Assembly (NCBI GenBank): GCA_041660815.1
Contig: JBAZVN010000011.1
Location: 62,001 to 126,000, forward strand
Direction of reading: 5' to 3'
Source: PALSA-1006 sp041660815
Lineage (GTDB): Bacteria > Pseudomonadota > Gammaproteobacteria > Burkholderiales > Gallionellaceae
DNA length: 64,000 bases
Shown here: positions 8,849 through 17,362 of the stretch, in pieces
Layout of the letters: every line of letters starts with the position of its first letter
Numbering within the stretch: position 1 is the first letter of the stretch
Program-made: the position numbers and the translations under genes
The notes under the pieces: generated by a model
The model's database searches: none
What the model was told of the DNA's origin: nothing
What the model saw: the letters and a program-made list of their open reading frames with translations, nothing else

Positions 8849-9682
8849 CTACATTTGCCATATTAACAGCTTGGAATGATGCAAATCATCTATCTTGATG
8901 ACCTGATGCGGAATTTGCTCGGGAACATTGAAAGTGCTGCTGATAAACCAGCTTCCCGCACGCATTTCGCGTTTGGCCTTGAGCCAAAGTTGTTCCATAG
9001 GCACCGGCGAAAGATAAGCAAATACCACGTCATAACCGGCTAAATCCTCTTCCCATAAGCTCGCCCAGCGCACCTTGCAATTTTTTTTACTGCGCAAACG
9101 CAAATAACTCCAAAGAAATGGTACTGGCGCTGCTTCAACGCCGACATATCGGCCATCCGGACGGACGCCAGCCAAATGATCAAGCACACCACCCAAGCCA
9201 CACCCCAGATCAACAAATGAAATCGGTTTATCTGGCGTAACAGGCGGTAACAAATTGACTAAGGCATGCCAAACTTTTTCACTGGAAAGATACAGCGGAA
9301 CCTGGGTGCGGAACGTGCTCCAATACACCATCAACAACACAACGAAAGCCAATAAAAACCAGTGCGGTGAAAAATTAAAACCGAGTGTCCAATTTAGAGC
9401 CGGCAGAAAGAATAGTTGAATGGGTAACCACCACTTGGCAAGCCCCGCAAAATAGCTGACCGATGCAGCGAATATTCCGCAGATAAAAGCCCAGTGCCAC
9501 ACGGCAAATAGACTACTTTCAGAGCGTAAAAATATCGCCGACACAACTGTGATTAATGCTGCCGCAACTTGTATCAACAGTGCAATCACCGGGGGAGGAA
9601 GAGACAAAAAATGTTTAAGCTTAGGGAGTAACACGATATTCCACCACCCGATAAAAACCGCTGAACAAAGTGATTTCTGCAT
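8849..9682 (-). CDS. Membrane-anchored class I SAM-dependent methyltransferase-like protein
   Basis: The N-terminal half has about four hydrophobic segments (roughly residues 31-53, 58-80, 86-100 and 108-121). The C-terminal half is a class I methyltransferase fold with a SAM motif VDLGCGLGG (157-165), an acidic GVEAAP strand end and a VFAYLSP post-motif. The C-terminal fold resembles the short FAM173-type methyltransferases, but I cannot assign the substrate. The start is uncertain: the ATG at 9682 overlaps rquA by 62 bp, and a GTG at 9634 would overlap by only 14 bp. Overlap with rquA implies coupled expression and possibly work on the same membrane substrate, such as a quinone. That link is inference. 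Confidence 0.75.
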   Translation of the reverse strand: MQKSLCSAVFIGWWNIVLLPKLKHFLSLPPPVIALLIQVAAALITVVSAIFLRSESSLFAVWHWAFICGIFAASVSYFAGLAKWWLPIQLFFLPALNWTLGFNFSPHWFLLAFVVLLMVYWSTFRTQVPLYLSSEKVWHALVNLLPPVTPDKPISFVDLGCGLGGVLDHLAGVRPDGRYVGVEAAPVPFLWSYLRLRSKKNCKVRWASLWEEDLAGYDVVFAYLSPVPMEQLWLKAKREMRAGSWFISSTFNVPEQIPHQVIKIDDLHHSKLLIWQM

Positions 9683-10346
9683 TTACTTGCAGCTGTATTC
9701 CCTGCTGCTCTGCCAACTTGAATAGCCGAGCATGCAAATCACTGTGCCAGAAATCATGCAAAAAAGGTTCCAGCTTTTCCAATATCCAACGCCACGGGGT
9801 GAAGCGCTGCAACACATGTTGCCCGTGGTTTTCAGCATATTCCGCCACCAATAAATGTGCGCCGGATTTCATTACCCGCAATACTTCACGAAGAGTGCGT
9901 TCACGCGCGGCAACCGGCAACTCATGCAACAAAAAGAAAATCACCACACAATCAAAACTTTTATCCGCATAAGCAAGTGCTTCCGCATTCATGCGCACGA
10001 TTGCCGCAGTGCGCGATACCGCGCTTAATTTGGTTTGCGCGGCAAGCAGTTGGATATTTGCCACATCCATTACATGTAACTCTCGCGTATTGGGGGAAAG
10101 TGCCAGTGTCGGTGTGATCGAACCATAGGCACAGGTGAGTTGCAGAGTTCGGCTCGCGGGTAGCGCAACATAGCGCTGCATCAGCGCGTCGAGAATTGTC
10201 CGGTATTGACCGAAGAGAATCGCATCGATAATCAGATCATGATCAAAGAACCACACCCCGGGCGGAGATAGGTAGGCCCACCAATAATTACGTGCCAGAT
10301 ATTCCGGCGTACCAGCCCGATAGCGCCGCCAAAAATTAAACAACAT
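9621..10346 (-). CDS. rquA: Putative rhodoquinone biosynthesis protein RquA
   Basis: The 241-residue protein has a class I methyltransferase fold but not the usual GxGxG motif I; the equivalent segment is LQLTCAYGSITP (68-79). Together with YWWAY (21-25), the following P..V..F segment, ILFGQYRTILDA (43-54) and FFLLHE (137-142), this is the pattern I recall for RquA. RquA converts ubiquinone to rhodoquinone, and work on the Rhodospirillum rubrum enzyme indicates SAM acts as amino donor. Rhodoquinone lets fumarate reductase run under low oxygen, but no frd/sdh genes are in the window. The start overlaps the yajL stop by one base (TGATG). The alternative is an unrelated methyltransferase. Confidence 0.75.
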   Translation of the reverse strand: MLFNFWRRYRAGTPEYLARNYWWAYLSPPGVWFFDHDLIIDAILFGQYRTILDALMQRYVALPASRTLQLTCAYGSITPTLALSPNTRELHVMDVANIQLLAAQTKLSAVSRTAAIVRMNAEALAYADKSFDCVVIFFLLHELPVAARERTLREVLRVMKSGAHLLVAEYAENHGQHVLQRFTPWRWILEKLEPFLHDFWHSDLHARLFKLAEQQGIQLQVNAEITLFSGFYRVVEYRVTP

Positions 10347-10888
10347 CAGCGCTGCAATTCCCCGGCAACTTCATTGCGTTTCGGCTTGCCAACTAGAATC
10401 TCAATCAACGTCAAGGCAAAATCCATTGCCGTACCGGGACCGCGCGAAGTAATATATTGCCCATCCACTTCAATTGCCGAGGTTTGAATCTTAACTTTTG
10501 CATAGTTATCCAGACAGGCCGGAAAACTGGTAGCGCGCTTTCCGTCGAGCAATCCGGCAGCGGCCAACACGGAAGGAGCAGCGCAAATTGCGGCGATATA
10601 TTTTCCTTTTGCGGCCATGCATTGCAGCAGGGAAATAATGCGCGCATCAGCCTGAAGATTACGTGTACCGGGTTGACCTCCGGGCAGCACGATCATGTCA
10701 AAATCCTGCCCCAGCACCGCATCCAGCGTGACATCGGGCAACAGCATTACACCGCGACTGGCTCGCACCGGCAGCGCATCCAAACCGGCACTTACAACTT
10801 CAATCCCCGCACGACGCAAAATGTCAATTACGCTAACGGCTTCTATTTCTTCGCAACCCTGGGCTAACGGAATTAGAATTTTTGGCAT
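10346..10888 (-). CDS. yajL: YajL/DJ-1 family protein
   Basis: The 180-residue protein belongs to the DJ-1/PfpI superfamily and is closest in pattern to E. coli YajL, implicated in oxidative-stress protection and proposed as a chaperone or protein deglycase (the latter disputed). The nucleophile-elbow cysteine is in AICAAPS, the conserved glutamate in GCEEIEA, and SRGVMLLPD and GPGTAMDFAL match the YajL subgroup. It is cytoplasmic. Its stop overlaps the rquA start, and it follows the PAP2 gene by 18 bp, so the four genes from 11749 to 8849 look like one operon. Confidence 0.88.
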   Translation of the reverse strand: MPKILIPLAQGCEEIEAVSVIDILRRAGIEVVSAGLDALPVRASRGVMLLPDVTLDAVLGQDFDMIVLPGGQPGTRNLQADARIISLLQCMAAKGKYIAAICAAPSVLAAAGLLDGKRATSFPACLDNYAKVKIQTSAIEVDGQYITSRGPGTAMDFALTLIEILVGKPKRNEVAGELQR

Positions 10889-10906
10889 GACTTGGGGAGA
10901 TATGGT

Positions 10907-11749
10907 TTAAAAATCTGCAAGCAGCTGAATGCCTGAAAAATCCGCCCCAAGCATCGGCAACAAGACGACTTTATTACCGCGCAGCGATTGATTGTGTTGC
11001 ACAACGGTTCGACCGACATAGATGCCGATGATCGCCGAGGCCGTGACGTCAGAGGCAAAATGCGCATCGTGATACATGCGGGCAAAGCCCACCAAACCGG
11101 CTACCGAATAAGCGGCATAGGATACCCAAACATCATCCGCATAATGACTCGCAATAACGCTGGCAAGCGTAAAAGCTTCGGTGGTATGGCCGGAAGAAAA
11201 AGAAGAATTATTACTTAATCCGGTATAGCCCTGAAAATCAGCAATCCCCTGATTTTCACGCGGACGGGAGCGATTTGTGGCAACTTTAATCGTCTGATTG
11301 ATCGTGGCCGAGATGAGGCTGGCGGAGATACTATCCTGGGCAACCCGGGTTGTATGAGCGTTGTCGGTTACCGCCCCCACCAAGTAGAAACCACCGATCG
11401 TACCCAACGCATAGGTCGTCCCGAAGCGCTCCACGTTAATCAGGAAAGCATTGTCATTATTGCTACTGCCTGCGGTATTCGGGCAAGTAGGCATTTTGGA
11501 TTGCTTGCACATAAAATCCCGCACCGCACTATCCGCAACGATGGCTGTTCCGGCAACCGCTAGCGTTGCCCAGCCAAGATTTTGCCACTGTTGCGACTCC
11601 CAGCGCGCCGGAGCCGTAGCAACATGCGCAAAATCATCCAAAATAATTGACGAAAAACCCGGCGCTTCCTCGGCGCTTGCATAACACGGAGCGACTGACA
11701 ACAAAACAGTAAAAAACTTCCCCAAGAGGCGCTGCAAGTGAGATTTCAT
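10907..11749 (-). CDS. PAP2-superfamily phosphatase, exported
   Basis: The 280-residue protein starts with a signal peptide (cleavage probably after YASA, about residue 26). It has the three phosphatidic-acid-phosphatase motifs: KVATNRSRP (C1), SSFSSGHTTEAF (C2, general-acid His) and ARMYHDAHFASDV (C3, nucleophile His). It probably dephosphorylates a lipid phosphate or undecaprenyl pyrophosphate at the periplasmic face, but the substrate cannot be told from sequence. Four cysteines around DFMCKQSKMPTC suggest a disulfide. It lies 18 bp upstream of yajL and 6 bp after yajQ on the same strand. Confidence 0.88.
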   Translation of the reverse strand: MKSHLQRLLGKFFTVLLSVAPCYASAEEAPGFSSIILDDFAHVATAPARWESQQWQNLGWATLAVAGTAIVADSAVRDFMCKQSKMPTCPNTAGSSNNDNAFLINVERFGTTYALGTIGGFYLVGAVTDNAHTTRVAQDSISASLISATINQTIKVATNRSRPRENQGIADFQGYTGLSNNSSFSSGHTTEAFTLASVIASHYADDVWVSYAAYSVAGLVGFARMYHDAHFASDVTASAIIGIYVGRTVVQHNQSLRGNKVVLLPMLGADFSGIQLLADF

Positions 11750-11755
11750 TTTTAA

Positions 11756-12244
11756 TTAATCGCGGAAATTTTGGTATTGCAGCGGAAAATCGGTAATGGA
11801 TTTTTTGACGAAGGCGATACCTGCTTGCAGATCATCACGGTTCTTGCCGGTGACACGCACCGTGTCACCCTGAATGCTGGCTTGCACTTTTAACTTTGCG
11901 TCTTTAATGAGTTTTACAATCTTTTTGGCCAGCTCAGTTTCCACGCCCACTTTCACGGTACAGGCACGCTTTACTTTATTACCGCTAACTTTTTCGACCT
12001 TCTCGCTGATCTCCAAACACTTGATATCAACGCCACGTTTGAGCAGTCGGCCATTTAAAATATCCTGCACTTGATCCAGCTGAAATTCATTGTCGGCATG
12101 CACCGTCAGCACCAACTCGGCTTGCTCAACGCGCGCATCGGAACCCTTAAAATCAAATCGCGTACTGACCTCTTTATTGGTCTGCTCCACGGCATTTTTT
12201 ACTTCGGCTTTATCGACCTCTGAAACGATATCGAAAGATGGCAT
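11756..12244 (-). CDS. yajQ: YajQ family nucleotide/c-di-GMP-binding protein
   Basis: The 162-residue protein (MPSFDIVSEVDKAEVKNAV start, STRFDFKGSDA, NEFQLDQV, end DFPLQYQNFRD) is a standard YajQ, built of two ferredoxin-like halves. Xanthomonas and Pseudomonas homologues bind c-di-GMP and act with transcription factors; other family members bind nucleotides or nucleic acid. In this window, which encodes several c-di-GMP enzymes, an effector role is plausible but inferred. It begins about 60 bp beyond ppnP on the same strand. Confidence 0.95.
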   Translation of the reverse strand: MPSFDIVSEVDKAEVKNAVEQTNKEVSTRFDFKGSDARVEQAELVLTVHADNEFQLDQVQDILNGRLLKRGVDIKCLEISEKVEKVSGNKVKRACTVKVGVETELAKKIVKLIKDAKLKVQASIQGDTVRVTGKNRDDLQAGIAFVKKSITDFPLQYQNFRD

Positions 12245-12304
12245 GCTGCGCTCCTAAATACTTAAAACTAAAATAATATTACCAATTAAATCATGTGGTT
12301 ACAA

Positions 12305-12625
12305 TCAACCAAAACTGCAGACATAGTTAACCGCCTCGGCGCCAGTATGAATTTCAAAACTGCTATTCGCGGCGACGTTAAAGCTCGTGCCTTCCGCGTA
12401 GGTTTTAAAACTCGATTCTCCTGCAATTTTTACCTGGCATTCGCCCGCGCTGATTTCCATCAACTCGGGTGTTCCAACATTAAAAGTCAACTGGCTATCG
12501 GGCAACACAACACCGACCGTTTTACGCGAGCCATCGGGGAAAAATACCGAATGGGAAACACACTTTCCGTCAAAAAAAACATTGGCTTTTTTAGCAACAC
12601 TTACGTTATCAATCTTGTCTGACAT
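12305..12625 (-). CDS. ppnP: Pyrimidine/purine nucleoside phosphorylase PpnP
   Basis: This 106-residue, single-cupin protein (formerly DUF1255/YaiE) catalyses phosphorolysis of a broad set of nucleosides to base and ribose 1-phosphate. Family hallmarks are GVVLPDSQLTFNVGTPELMEI in the middle and FNVAANSSFEI with the ending NYVCSFG. It is cytoplasmic. The upstream neighbour is the macro-domain gene, whose stop is 12 bp away, so nucleoside and ADP-ribose handling may be expressed together. Confidence 0.92.
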   Translation of the reverse strand: MSDKIDNVSVAKKANVFFDGKCVSHSVFFPDGSRKTVGVVLPDSQLTFNVGTPELMEISAGECQVKIAGESSFKTYAEGTSFNVAANSSFEIHTGAEAVNYVCSFG

Positions 12626-12637
12626 AAATTTTCCTTT

Positions 12638-13126
12638 TTACTTGGGTTCGTTGGCTTTGACGCCTTTTTGATAATGGGTATACAGATAAACCGGAATGCC
12701 GAGATCGCCCAAATGCCTTTCAATCAGCGGCAGCACATCATTCCAATCCAGACCGTTTACTCCGCAGGCCAAGCGCGGCAGCGCGATACTGCTTACCTTT
12801 TCCTTTTGCACAAAGCTGCGCAGCTTGTGCAAGGCGTGGTTGACATTGCTGACATTTGCATCGCCCGGCTTGGTGCCGTGATGATAGGCAGCCTCACGGG
12901 TAAGCAAATTGACAATAAATCGACCGTCGCTGCTCATCCAAGTCCACAGTTCGCCGGGCTTTGGATGACTGGTTTGGCAATGATGGCGAAAATCTTTGTA
13001 CATTGCCGGCATGCGTTCACGCAGTTGCAGGGCCAAGCCGTGCATGAAATCATCATTGGGCGCAACGCCCTGCACGACTGCTTTTGCGCCGCTTAATAAT
13101 ATATCACCGCTCAGTTCATGAAGCAT
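12638..13126 (-). CDS. Macro-domain protein (ADP-ribose-binding/hydrolase-like)
   Basis: The 162-residue protein is a single macro domain. The SGDILLSGAKAVVQGV opening and the LPRLACGVNGLDW motif near 118-130 are those of the ALC1-like (TARG1/DarG) branch, which removes ADP-ribose from proteins or DNA. The first ligand loop is unusual: the common N-x-V-G-x-x-G-x-G pattern is QGVAPNDDFMHG, so catalytic activity is uncertain. No DarT-like toxin gene lies next to it. Instead it sits 12 bp upstream of ppnP, which suggests a housekeeping role in ADP-ribose or nucleoside salvage rather than antitoxin function. Confidence 0.8.
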   Translation of the reverse strand: MLHELSGDILLSGAKAVVQGVAPNDDFMHGLALQLRERMPAMYKDFRHHCQTSHPKPGELWTWMSSDGRFIVNLLTREAAYHHGTKPGDANVSNVNHALHKLRSFVQKEKVSSIALPRLACGVNGLDWNDVLPLIERHLGDLGIPVYLYTHYQKGVKANEPK

Positions 13127-13165
13127 GCCGCCTCCGTAAGTCGAACTACAGACAATTTCCTGCCT

Positions 13166-13182
13166 GCGGGCAGGATGCCCGC
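13166..13182 (-). terminator. Stem-loop between argG and the macro-domain gene
   Basis: GCGGGCA and TGCCCGC form a 7-bp GC-rich hairpin with a 3-nt loop in the 62-bp gap after argG. There is no U-run behind it, so it could be an mRNA-stabilising or Rho-assisted 3' end rather than an intrinsic terminator. Confidence 0.4.
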
Positions 13183-13188
13183 ACTCCC

Positions 13189-14415
13189 TTATTTGCGGCT
13201 TTGAAGATTTGCCGCAATACGCATACGCAGTGCGTTTAATTTGATAAAACCACCGGCATCTTTTTGATCGTAAGCGCCTTTGTCATCTTCAAAAGTGGCG
13301 ATATTGGGATCGAACAAGGAATCAGTTTTTGAATCGCGGCCAACGACAATCACATTACCCTTGTACAGCTTGACGCGTACCCAGCCGTTGACGGTCTGTT
13401 GCGTGTGGTCAATCAGCGTTTGCAATGTTTTGCGCTCGGGGCTCCACCAGTAACCGTTGTAAATCATGCTGGCGTATCGTGGCATCAAATCATCCTTAAG
13501 ATGCGCCACTTCACGATCCAGCGTAATAGATTCAATTGCACGGTGCGCCTTCAACATGATCGTGCCGCCGGGGGTTTCGTAACAACCGCGCGACTTCATA
13601 CCCACATAGCGATTTTCTACCAAATCCAGACGGCCAATACCGTGCTTACCGCCCAATTCATTTAATTTGGCGAGCACTTGCGCAGGTGATAATGCGGTTC
13701 CGTTCAACGCAACTATATCGCCCTTGGCAAATTCAATATCCAGATATTCGGCTGCATCGGGTGCTTTTTCGGGCGACACAGACCAGCGCCACATGCTTTC
13801 TTCCGCTTCTGCAGAAGGGTCTTCCAGATGGCGGCCTTCAAAGCTGATGTGCAGCAAGTTGGCATCCATTGAATAGGGCGATCCGCCATTCTTGTGCTTC
13901 ATATCCACTGGAATGCCATTTTTCTCGGCATAGGCCATCAACTTTTCACGCGACAGCAAGTCCCATTCGCGCCAAGGCGCAATGATTTTAATATTGGGAT
14001 GCAATGCATAGGCGCCCAGTTCAAAACGCACCTGATCATTGCCTTTTCCGGTGGCGCCATGTGCAATTGCATCCGCGCCGGTTTGTTTGACGATATCGAT
14101 CAAACGCTTGGCAATTAACGGACGTGCGATCGAAGTACCCAGCAGATATTCGCCTTCATAAACGGTATTGGCACGAAACATCGGGAACACAAAATCGCGC
14201 ACAAATTCTTCGCGCAGATCATCAATGAAAATATTCTCCGGCTTAATACCAAACTGCAATGCCTTTTGGCGCGCCGGTTCCAGCTCCTCACCCTGCCCCA
14301 AATCGGCGGTAAAAGTCACCACTTCGCATTGATAGGTATCCTGCAGCCATTTCAGAATGACCGAGGTGTCGAGTCCGCCGGAATAGGCGAGTACCACTTT
14401 TTTTATGTCAGACAT
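13189..14415 (-). CDS. argG: Argininosuccinate synthase
   Basis: ArgG joins citrulline and aspartate using ATP. The 408-residue protein opens with the PP-loop AYSGGLDTS (9-17), followed by TADLGQGEE and the substrate-binding GATGKGNDQVRFE region, and is of the common type-1 length. It is the last gene of argD-argF-argG. The upstream argF ends about 87 bp before it, and I see no terminator between them. Cytoplasmic tetramer by family. Confidence 0.98.
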   Translation of the reverse strand: MSDIKKVVLAYSGGLDTSVILKWLQDTYQCEVVTFTADLGQGEELEPARQKALQFGIKPENIFIDDLREEFVRDFVFPMFRANTVYEGEYLLGTSIARPLIAKRLIDIVKQTGADAIAHGATGKGNDQVRFELGAYALHPNIKIIAPWREWDLLSREKLMAYAEKNGIPVDMKHKNGGSPYSMDANLLHISFEGRHLEDPSAEAEESMWRWSVSPEKAPDAAEYLDIEFAKGDIVALNGTALSPAQVLAKLNELGGKHGIGRLDLVENRYVGMKSRGCYETPGGTIMLKAHRAIESITLDREVAHLKDDLMPRYASMIYNGYWWSPERKTLQTLIDHTQQTVNGWVRVKLYKGNVIVVGRDSKTDSLFDPNIATFEDDKGAYDQKDAGGFIKLNALRMRIAANLQSRK

Positions 14416-14502
14416 TTATTAATTCCCGATAATAGAAGATCAACTTTAGAGGCGCAGGACATCAGCAAGCGCTTGGGGGGCTACGCACCCACAGTGTATT
14501 TT

Positions 14503-15426
14503 TTAATTCGCCACCTTACCCAACAACAAATATTCCATCAGTGCCTTTTGCACATGCAATCTATTTTCTGCTTCATCCCATACCACGCTTTGCGCGCCGT
14601 CGATGACGCCTGCGGAGACTTCCTCGCCGCGATGCGCGGGTAGGCAGTGCATGAACAGCGCATCTTTGGCGGCAACGCGCATCATGTCTTCATCCACTTG
14701 CCAGTCGGCAAAATCCTTCATGCGCTCTTCGTTTTCGGCTTCCCAACCCATGGATGTCCACACATCGGTGGTCACCAGATCGGCACTACTCGCAGCTTCC
14801 ATCGGGTCGGCAAATTCTTCGTAGTGTTCGTGACCATAAAGTCCGGCACGCTCCGGTTCGACTTCGTAGCCGGGCGGGGTGGATACATGCACATTGAAGT
14901 CCAGTATCTCGGCCGCCTGCAGCCACGTGTTGCACATATTATTGGAATCACCAATCCAGGCAACCGTCTTGCCTGTGATCGAACCGCGATGTTCGACGTA
15001 GGTATAGATATCGGCCAGCACCTGGCAGGGGTGATATTCGTTGGTAAGACCATTGATGACCGGCACGCGCGAGTTGCGGGCGAATCGTTCGATGATATCC
15101 TGCTCGAACGTACGGATCATCACGATGTCGCTCATGCGCGAGATGACTTGTCCGGCATCTTCCACCGGCTCGCCGCGCCCGAGTTGCGAGTCGCGCGTGT
15201 TCAGGTAGATGGCGGAGCCGCCGAGCTGGTGCATTCCAGCCTCAAACGACAAACGCGTGCGCGTGCTTGCCTTCTCAAAAATCATTACCAACGTGCGATC
15301 TTCCAGCGGCCAGTATTTTTCGTAACGCTTGAAACGCTCTTTAATGATGCGGGTGCGCTCGAACAAATATTCAAGTTCATCGCGGGAGAGATCTTTAAAT
15401 TGCAGAAAATGTTTGATGCTGCTCAT
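14503..15426 (-). CDS. argF: Ornithine carbamoyltransferase
   Basis: ArgF makes citrulline from ornithine and carbamoyl phosphate. I chose the ATG at 15426 (MSSIKHFLQFKDL, 307 residues), because AGGAG lies just ahead of it and it follows the argD stop by two bases. A longer frame to 15465 would overlap argD. The motifs are STRTR (carbamoyl phosphate), HPCQ, and HCLPAHRGEE (ornithine-binding cysteine). Tight spacing with argD implies one transcript. Confidence 0.97.
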   Translation of the reverse strand: MSSIKHFLQFKDLSRDELEYLFERTRIIKERFKRYEKYWPLEDRTLVMIFEKASTRTRLSFEAGMHQLGGSAIYLNTRDSQLGRGEPVEDAGQVISRMSDIVMIRTFEQDIIERFARNSRVPVINGLTNEYHPCQVLADIYTYVEHRGSITGKTVAWIGDSNNMCNTWLQAAEILDFNVHVSTPPGYEVEPERAGLYGHEHYEEFADPMEAASSADLVTTDVWTSMGWEAENEERMKDFADWQVDEDMMRVAAKDALFMHCLPAHRGEEVSAGVIDGAQSVVWDEAENRLHVQKALMEYLLLGKVAN

Positions 15427-15428
15427 GG

Positions 15429-16604
15429 TTACTCCTGCAATAGAAATTCCGTGATGAGAGGACACAAACTATCCAGCAATTGCTGTGCGTCGGTTTGCGA
15501 AAAAACAAGAGATGGCAATAGGCGCACCACGTTATCCGCGGTGACATTGATCAGCAAACCTTTTTCCAGAGCCCTGCCGACCAGCGTAGCGCACGGCTTA
15601 TCCAGTTCGATGCCGAGCATTAGGCCCTGACCACGTACTGAAACCACACCTTTCACATGGGATAGACGTGCTTGAAGCTGCTGAACCAGCCATGCACCCA
15701 GCATATCGGCATGCGCCAGCAAGTGATCTTGCTCCATGATGTTTAAGGTAGTCAGCGCGGCCGTGGATGCCAGCGGATTACCGCCGAACGTGGAGCCGTG
15801 ATTACCCGGCTTGAAGGTTCCGGCAGCCTTACCTGCCGTCAAACACGCGCCCACCGGCACGCCCGAACCCAGACCTTTGGCCAGCGTCATTACATCCGGC
15901 AAAATACCCGCATGTTGATGCGCAAACCATTTTCCGGTCCTGCCGATGCCGGATTGCACTTCGTCCAGCATGAGCAACCAGTCACGCTCGTCACAAATTT
16001 TGCGCAAGCCTTGCAGGTAACTGGCATCCGGTATACGAATGCCACCTTCACCCTGAATGGGTTCAACCAGAATCGCAACGATATTGGGGGTGTGTTGTGC
16101 GACCTGATGGATCGCGTCGAGATCCGCATACGGTACGCGTACAAAACCTTTTACGAGCGGCTCAAAGCCCGCCTGCACTTTGCGATTCCCGGTGGCGGAA
16201 AGCGTGGCCAGTGTGCGTCCGTGAAAGGCTTTTTCCATTACGATAATGGTGGGGGTATCTATGCCGCGCTGATTGCCAAACATCCGCGCCAATTTAATAG
16301 CCGCTTCGTTTGCCTCGCAACCTGAATTGCACAGAAATACTTCCTGCATTCTGGAAATTTCGCAGAGCTTATCGGCGATCAACTCTTGCTCGCGGATGCC
16401 ATAAACATTGGATACGTGAATCAGCTTACCGATTTGCGCGGATAACGCTGCGGTCAGTCCGGGATGTGCATGCCCCAGAGTATTAACGGCAATACCGGAA
16501 AGTGCGTCCAGATAGCGGCGACCCTGGGTATCCCAAAGCCAAACACCTTCACCGTGCGTGAAAGTTACGGGTTGTCTTGCATAGGTATTCATCAAATGTG
16601 ACAT
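15429..16604 (-). CDS. argD: Acetylornithine aminotransferase
   Basis: This is a PLP-dependent class III aminotransferase converting N-acetylglutamate semialdehyde to N-acetylornithine; homologues also act in lysine synthesis. The 391-residue protein has the LLMLDEVQSGIGRTG segment, a TLAKGLG motif with the Schiff-base lysine, and GNHGSTFGGNPLA. The ATG at 16604 is used; one at 16592 is possible. It is first in argD-argF-argG. The rpsT terminator lies just upstream, and no strong promoter was recognised in the short gap. Confidence 0.96.
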   Translation of the reverse strand: MSHLMNTYARQPVTFTHGEGVWLWDTQGRRYLDALSGIAVNTLGHAHPGLTAALSAQIGKLIHVSNVYGIREQELIADKLCEISRMQEVFLCNSGCEANEAAIKLARMFGNQRGIDTPTIIVMEKAFHGRTLATLSATGNRKVQAGFEPLVKGFVRVPYADLDAIHQVAQHTPNIVAILVEPIQGEGGIRIPDASYLQGLRKICDERDWLLMLDEVQSGIGRTGKWFAHQHAGILPDVMTLAKGLGSGVPVGACLTAGKAAGTFKPGNHGSTFGGNPLASTAALTTLNIMEQDHLLAHADMLGAWLVQQLQARLSHVKGVVSVRGQGLMLGIELDKPCATLVGRALEKGLLINVTADNVVRLLPSLVFSQTDAQQLLDSLCPLITEFLLQE

Positions 16605-16651
16605 GGCAAGCTTTCGTGTCTTGTTGCATCGTAAATGGTGAAATATTAAAC

Positions 16652-16683
16652 AAAAAAGGCCGACTGCTTCGTCGGCCTTTTTG
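16652..16683 (-). terminator. Rho-independent terminator after rpsT
   Basis: On the minus strand GGCCGAC and GTCGGCC form a perfect 7-bp stem with a short loop, followed by TTTTTTG, 25 bp beyond the rpsT stop. A-runs on the other side make it look usable in both directions. Confidence 0.9.
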
Positions 16684-16708
16684 TCGCAGTATTATCGTCT
16701 GCTATAAA

Positions 16709-16972
16709 TCAGGCCATCGCCTTGATAGCGGCGGACAGTCGGCTCTTATGACGCGCCGCTTTGTTCTTGTGAATAATTTTCTTGTCAGCAATAGAGTCTA
16801 CTACGCTGGTAGAAATCTTAAACACTGCCTGTGCTGCGGCCTTGTCACCGGCGTCAATCGCCTTGGCAACTTTCTTGATTGCAGTACGTAATTCGGAACG
16901 CAAGCTGGTGTTATGCTCGTGTTGTTTAACTGATTGTCTTGCACGCTTTCTGGCTTGTGCGCTATTTGCCAT
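16709..16972 (-). CDS. rpsT: 30S ribosomal protein S20
   Basis: S20 binds 16S rRNA early in small-subunit assembly. The 87-residue, lysine/arginine/alanine-rich protein starts MANSAQARKRARQ and has the conserved ending KNKAARHKSRLSAAIK. It forms a single-gene unit with its own promoter (17011-17039) and terminator (16652-16683). Confidence 0.98.
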   Translation of the reverse strand: MANSAQARKRARQSVKQHEHNTSLRSELRTAIKKVAKAIDAGDKAAAQAVFKISTSVVDSIADKKIIHKNKAARHKSRLSAAIKAMA

Positions 16973-17010
16973 GACTACTCCTCGAAAATTCGGCTTGCTG
17001 AAAGGCGCGC

Positions 17011-17039
17011 ATTCTAAAGTCTCATCGAAGCTTTTGCAA
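17011..17039 (-). promoter_or_regulatory. Sigma-70 promoter of rpsT
   Basis: On the minus strand TTGCAA (17039-17034) and TAGAAT (17016-17011) are 17 bp apart, about 39 bp upstream of the S20 start codon. Confidence 0.65.
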
Positions 17040-17362
17040 ATGCTTTTTTAGGGCGGCTTTACCTGCAGACAAAAAAAATCATTACAACCGCCAAGATAAA
17101 GTCACATCAAATTGATTTTAAATGACATTTACAGAACACCACCCCCTGTCCAATCATCCCCGATGACAGGCCACAACCAACAGAAAACAAATTCTCCGTA
17201 CGAAGGCCCGCAAAATACACTATAAAAACATGCAGATAATTTTTTCGTAACTGCAGAATGCCCGCCCGAATGGACTGTGATGCATTCACCTGCTATCTTT
17301 CCTGTGGTATCGTGCGCACTGATGTGTTTACCCCCCACTAAACCTACTCATCCATTTCAATT
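17040..17362. other. Intergenic region between divergent rpsT and the CbiB-like gene
   Basis: About 320 bp without a convincing gene. Short frames here lack ribosome-binding sites and family character. CCTGTC near 17146 and GACAGG near 17164 form a loose 6-bp inverted repeat. The region presumably holds the promoter of the plus-strand operon starting at 17363, but I see no strong -35/-10 pair. Confidence 0.5.

Noticed and set aside
14647..15630. Long plus-strand frame of 327 codons opposite argF/argD
   Set aside because: It is antisense to two certain arginine genes and shows no family motif; it is a mirror of their codon use.
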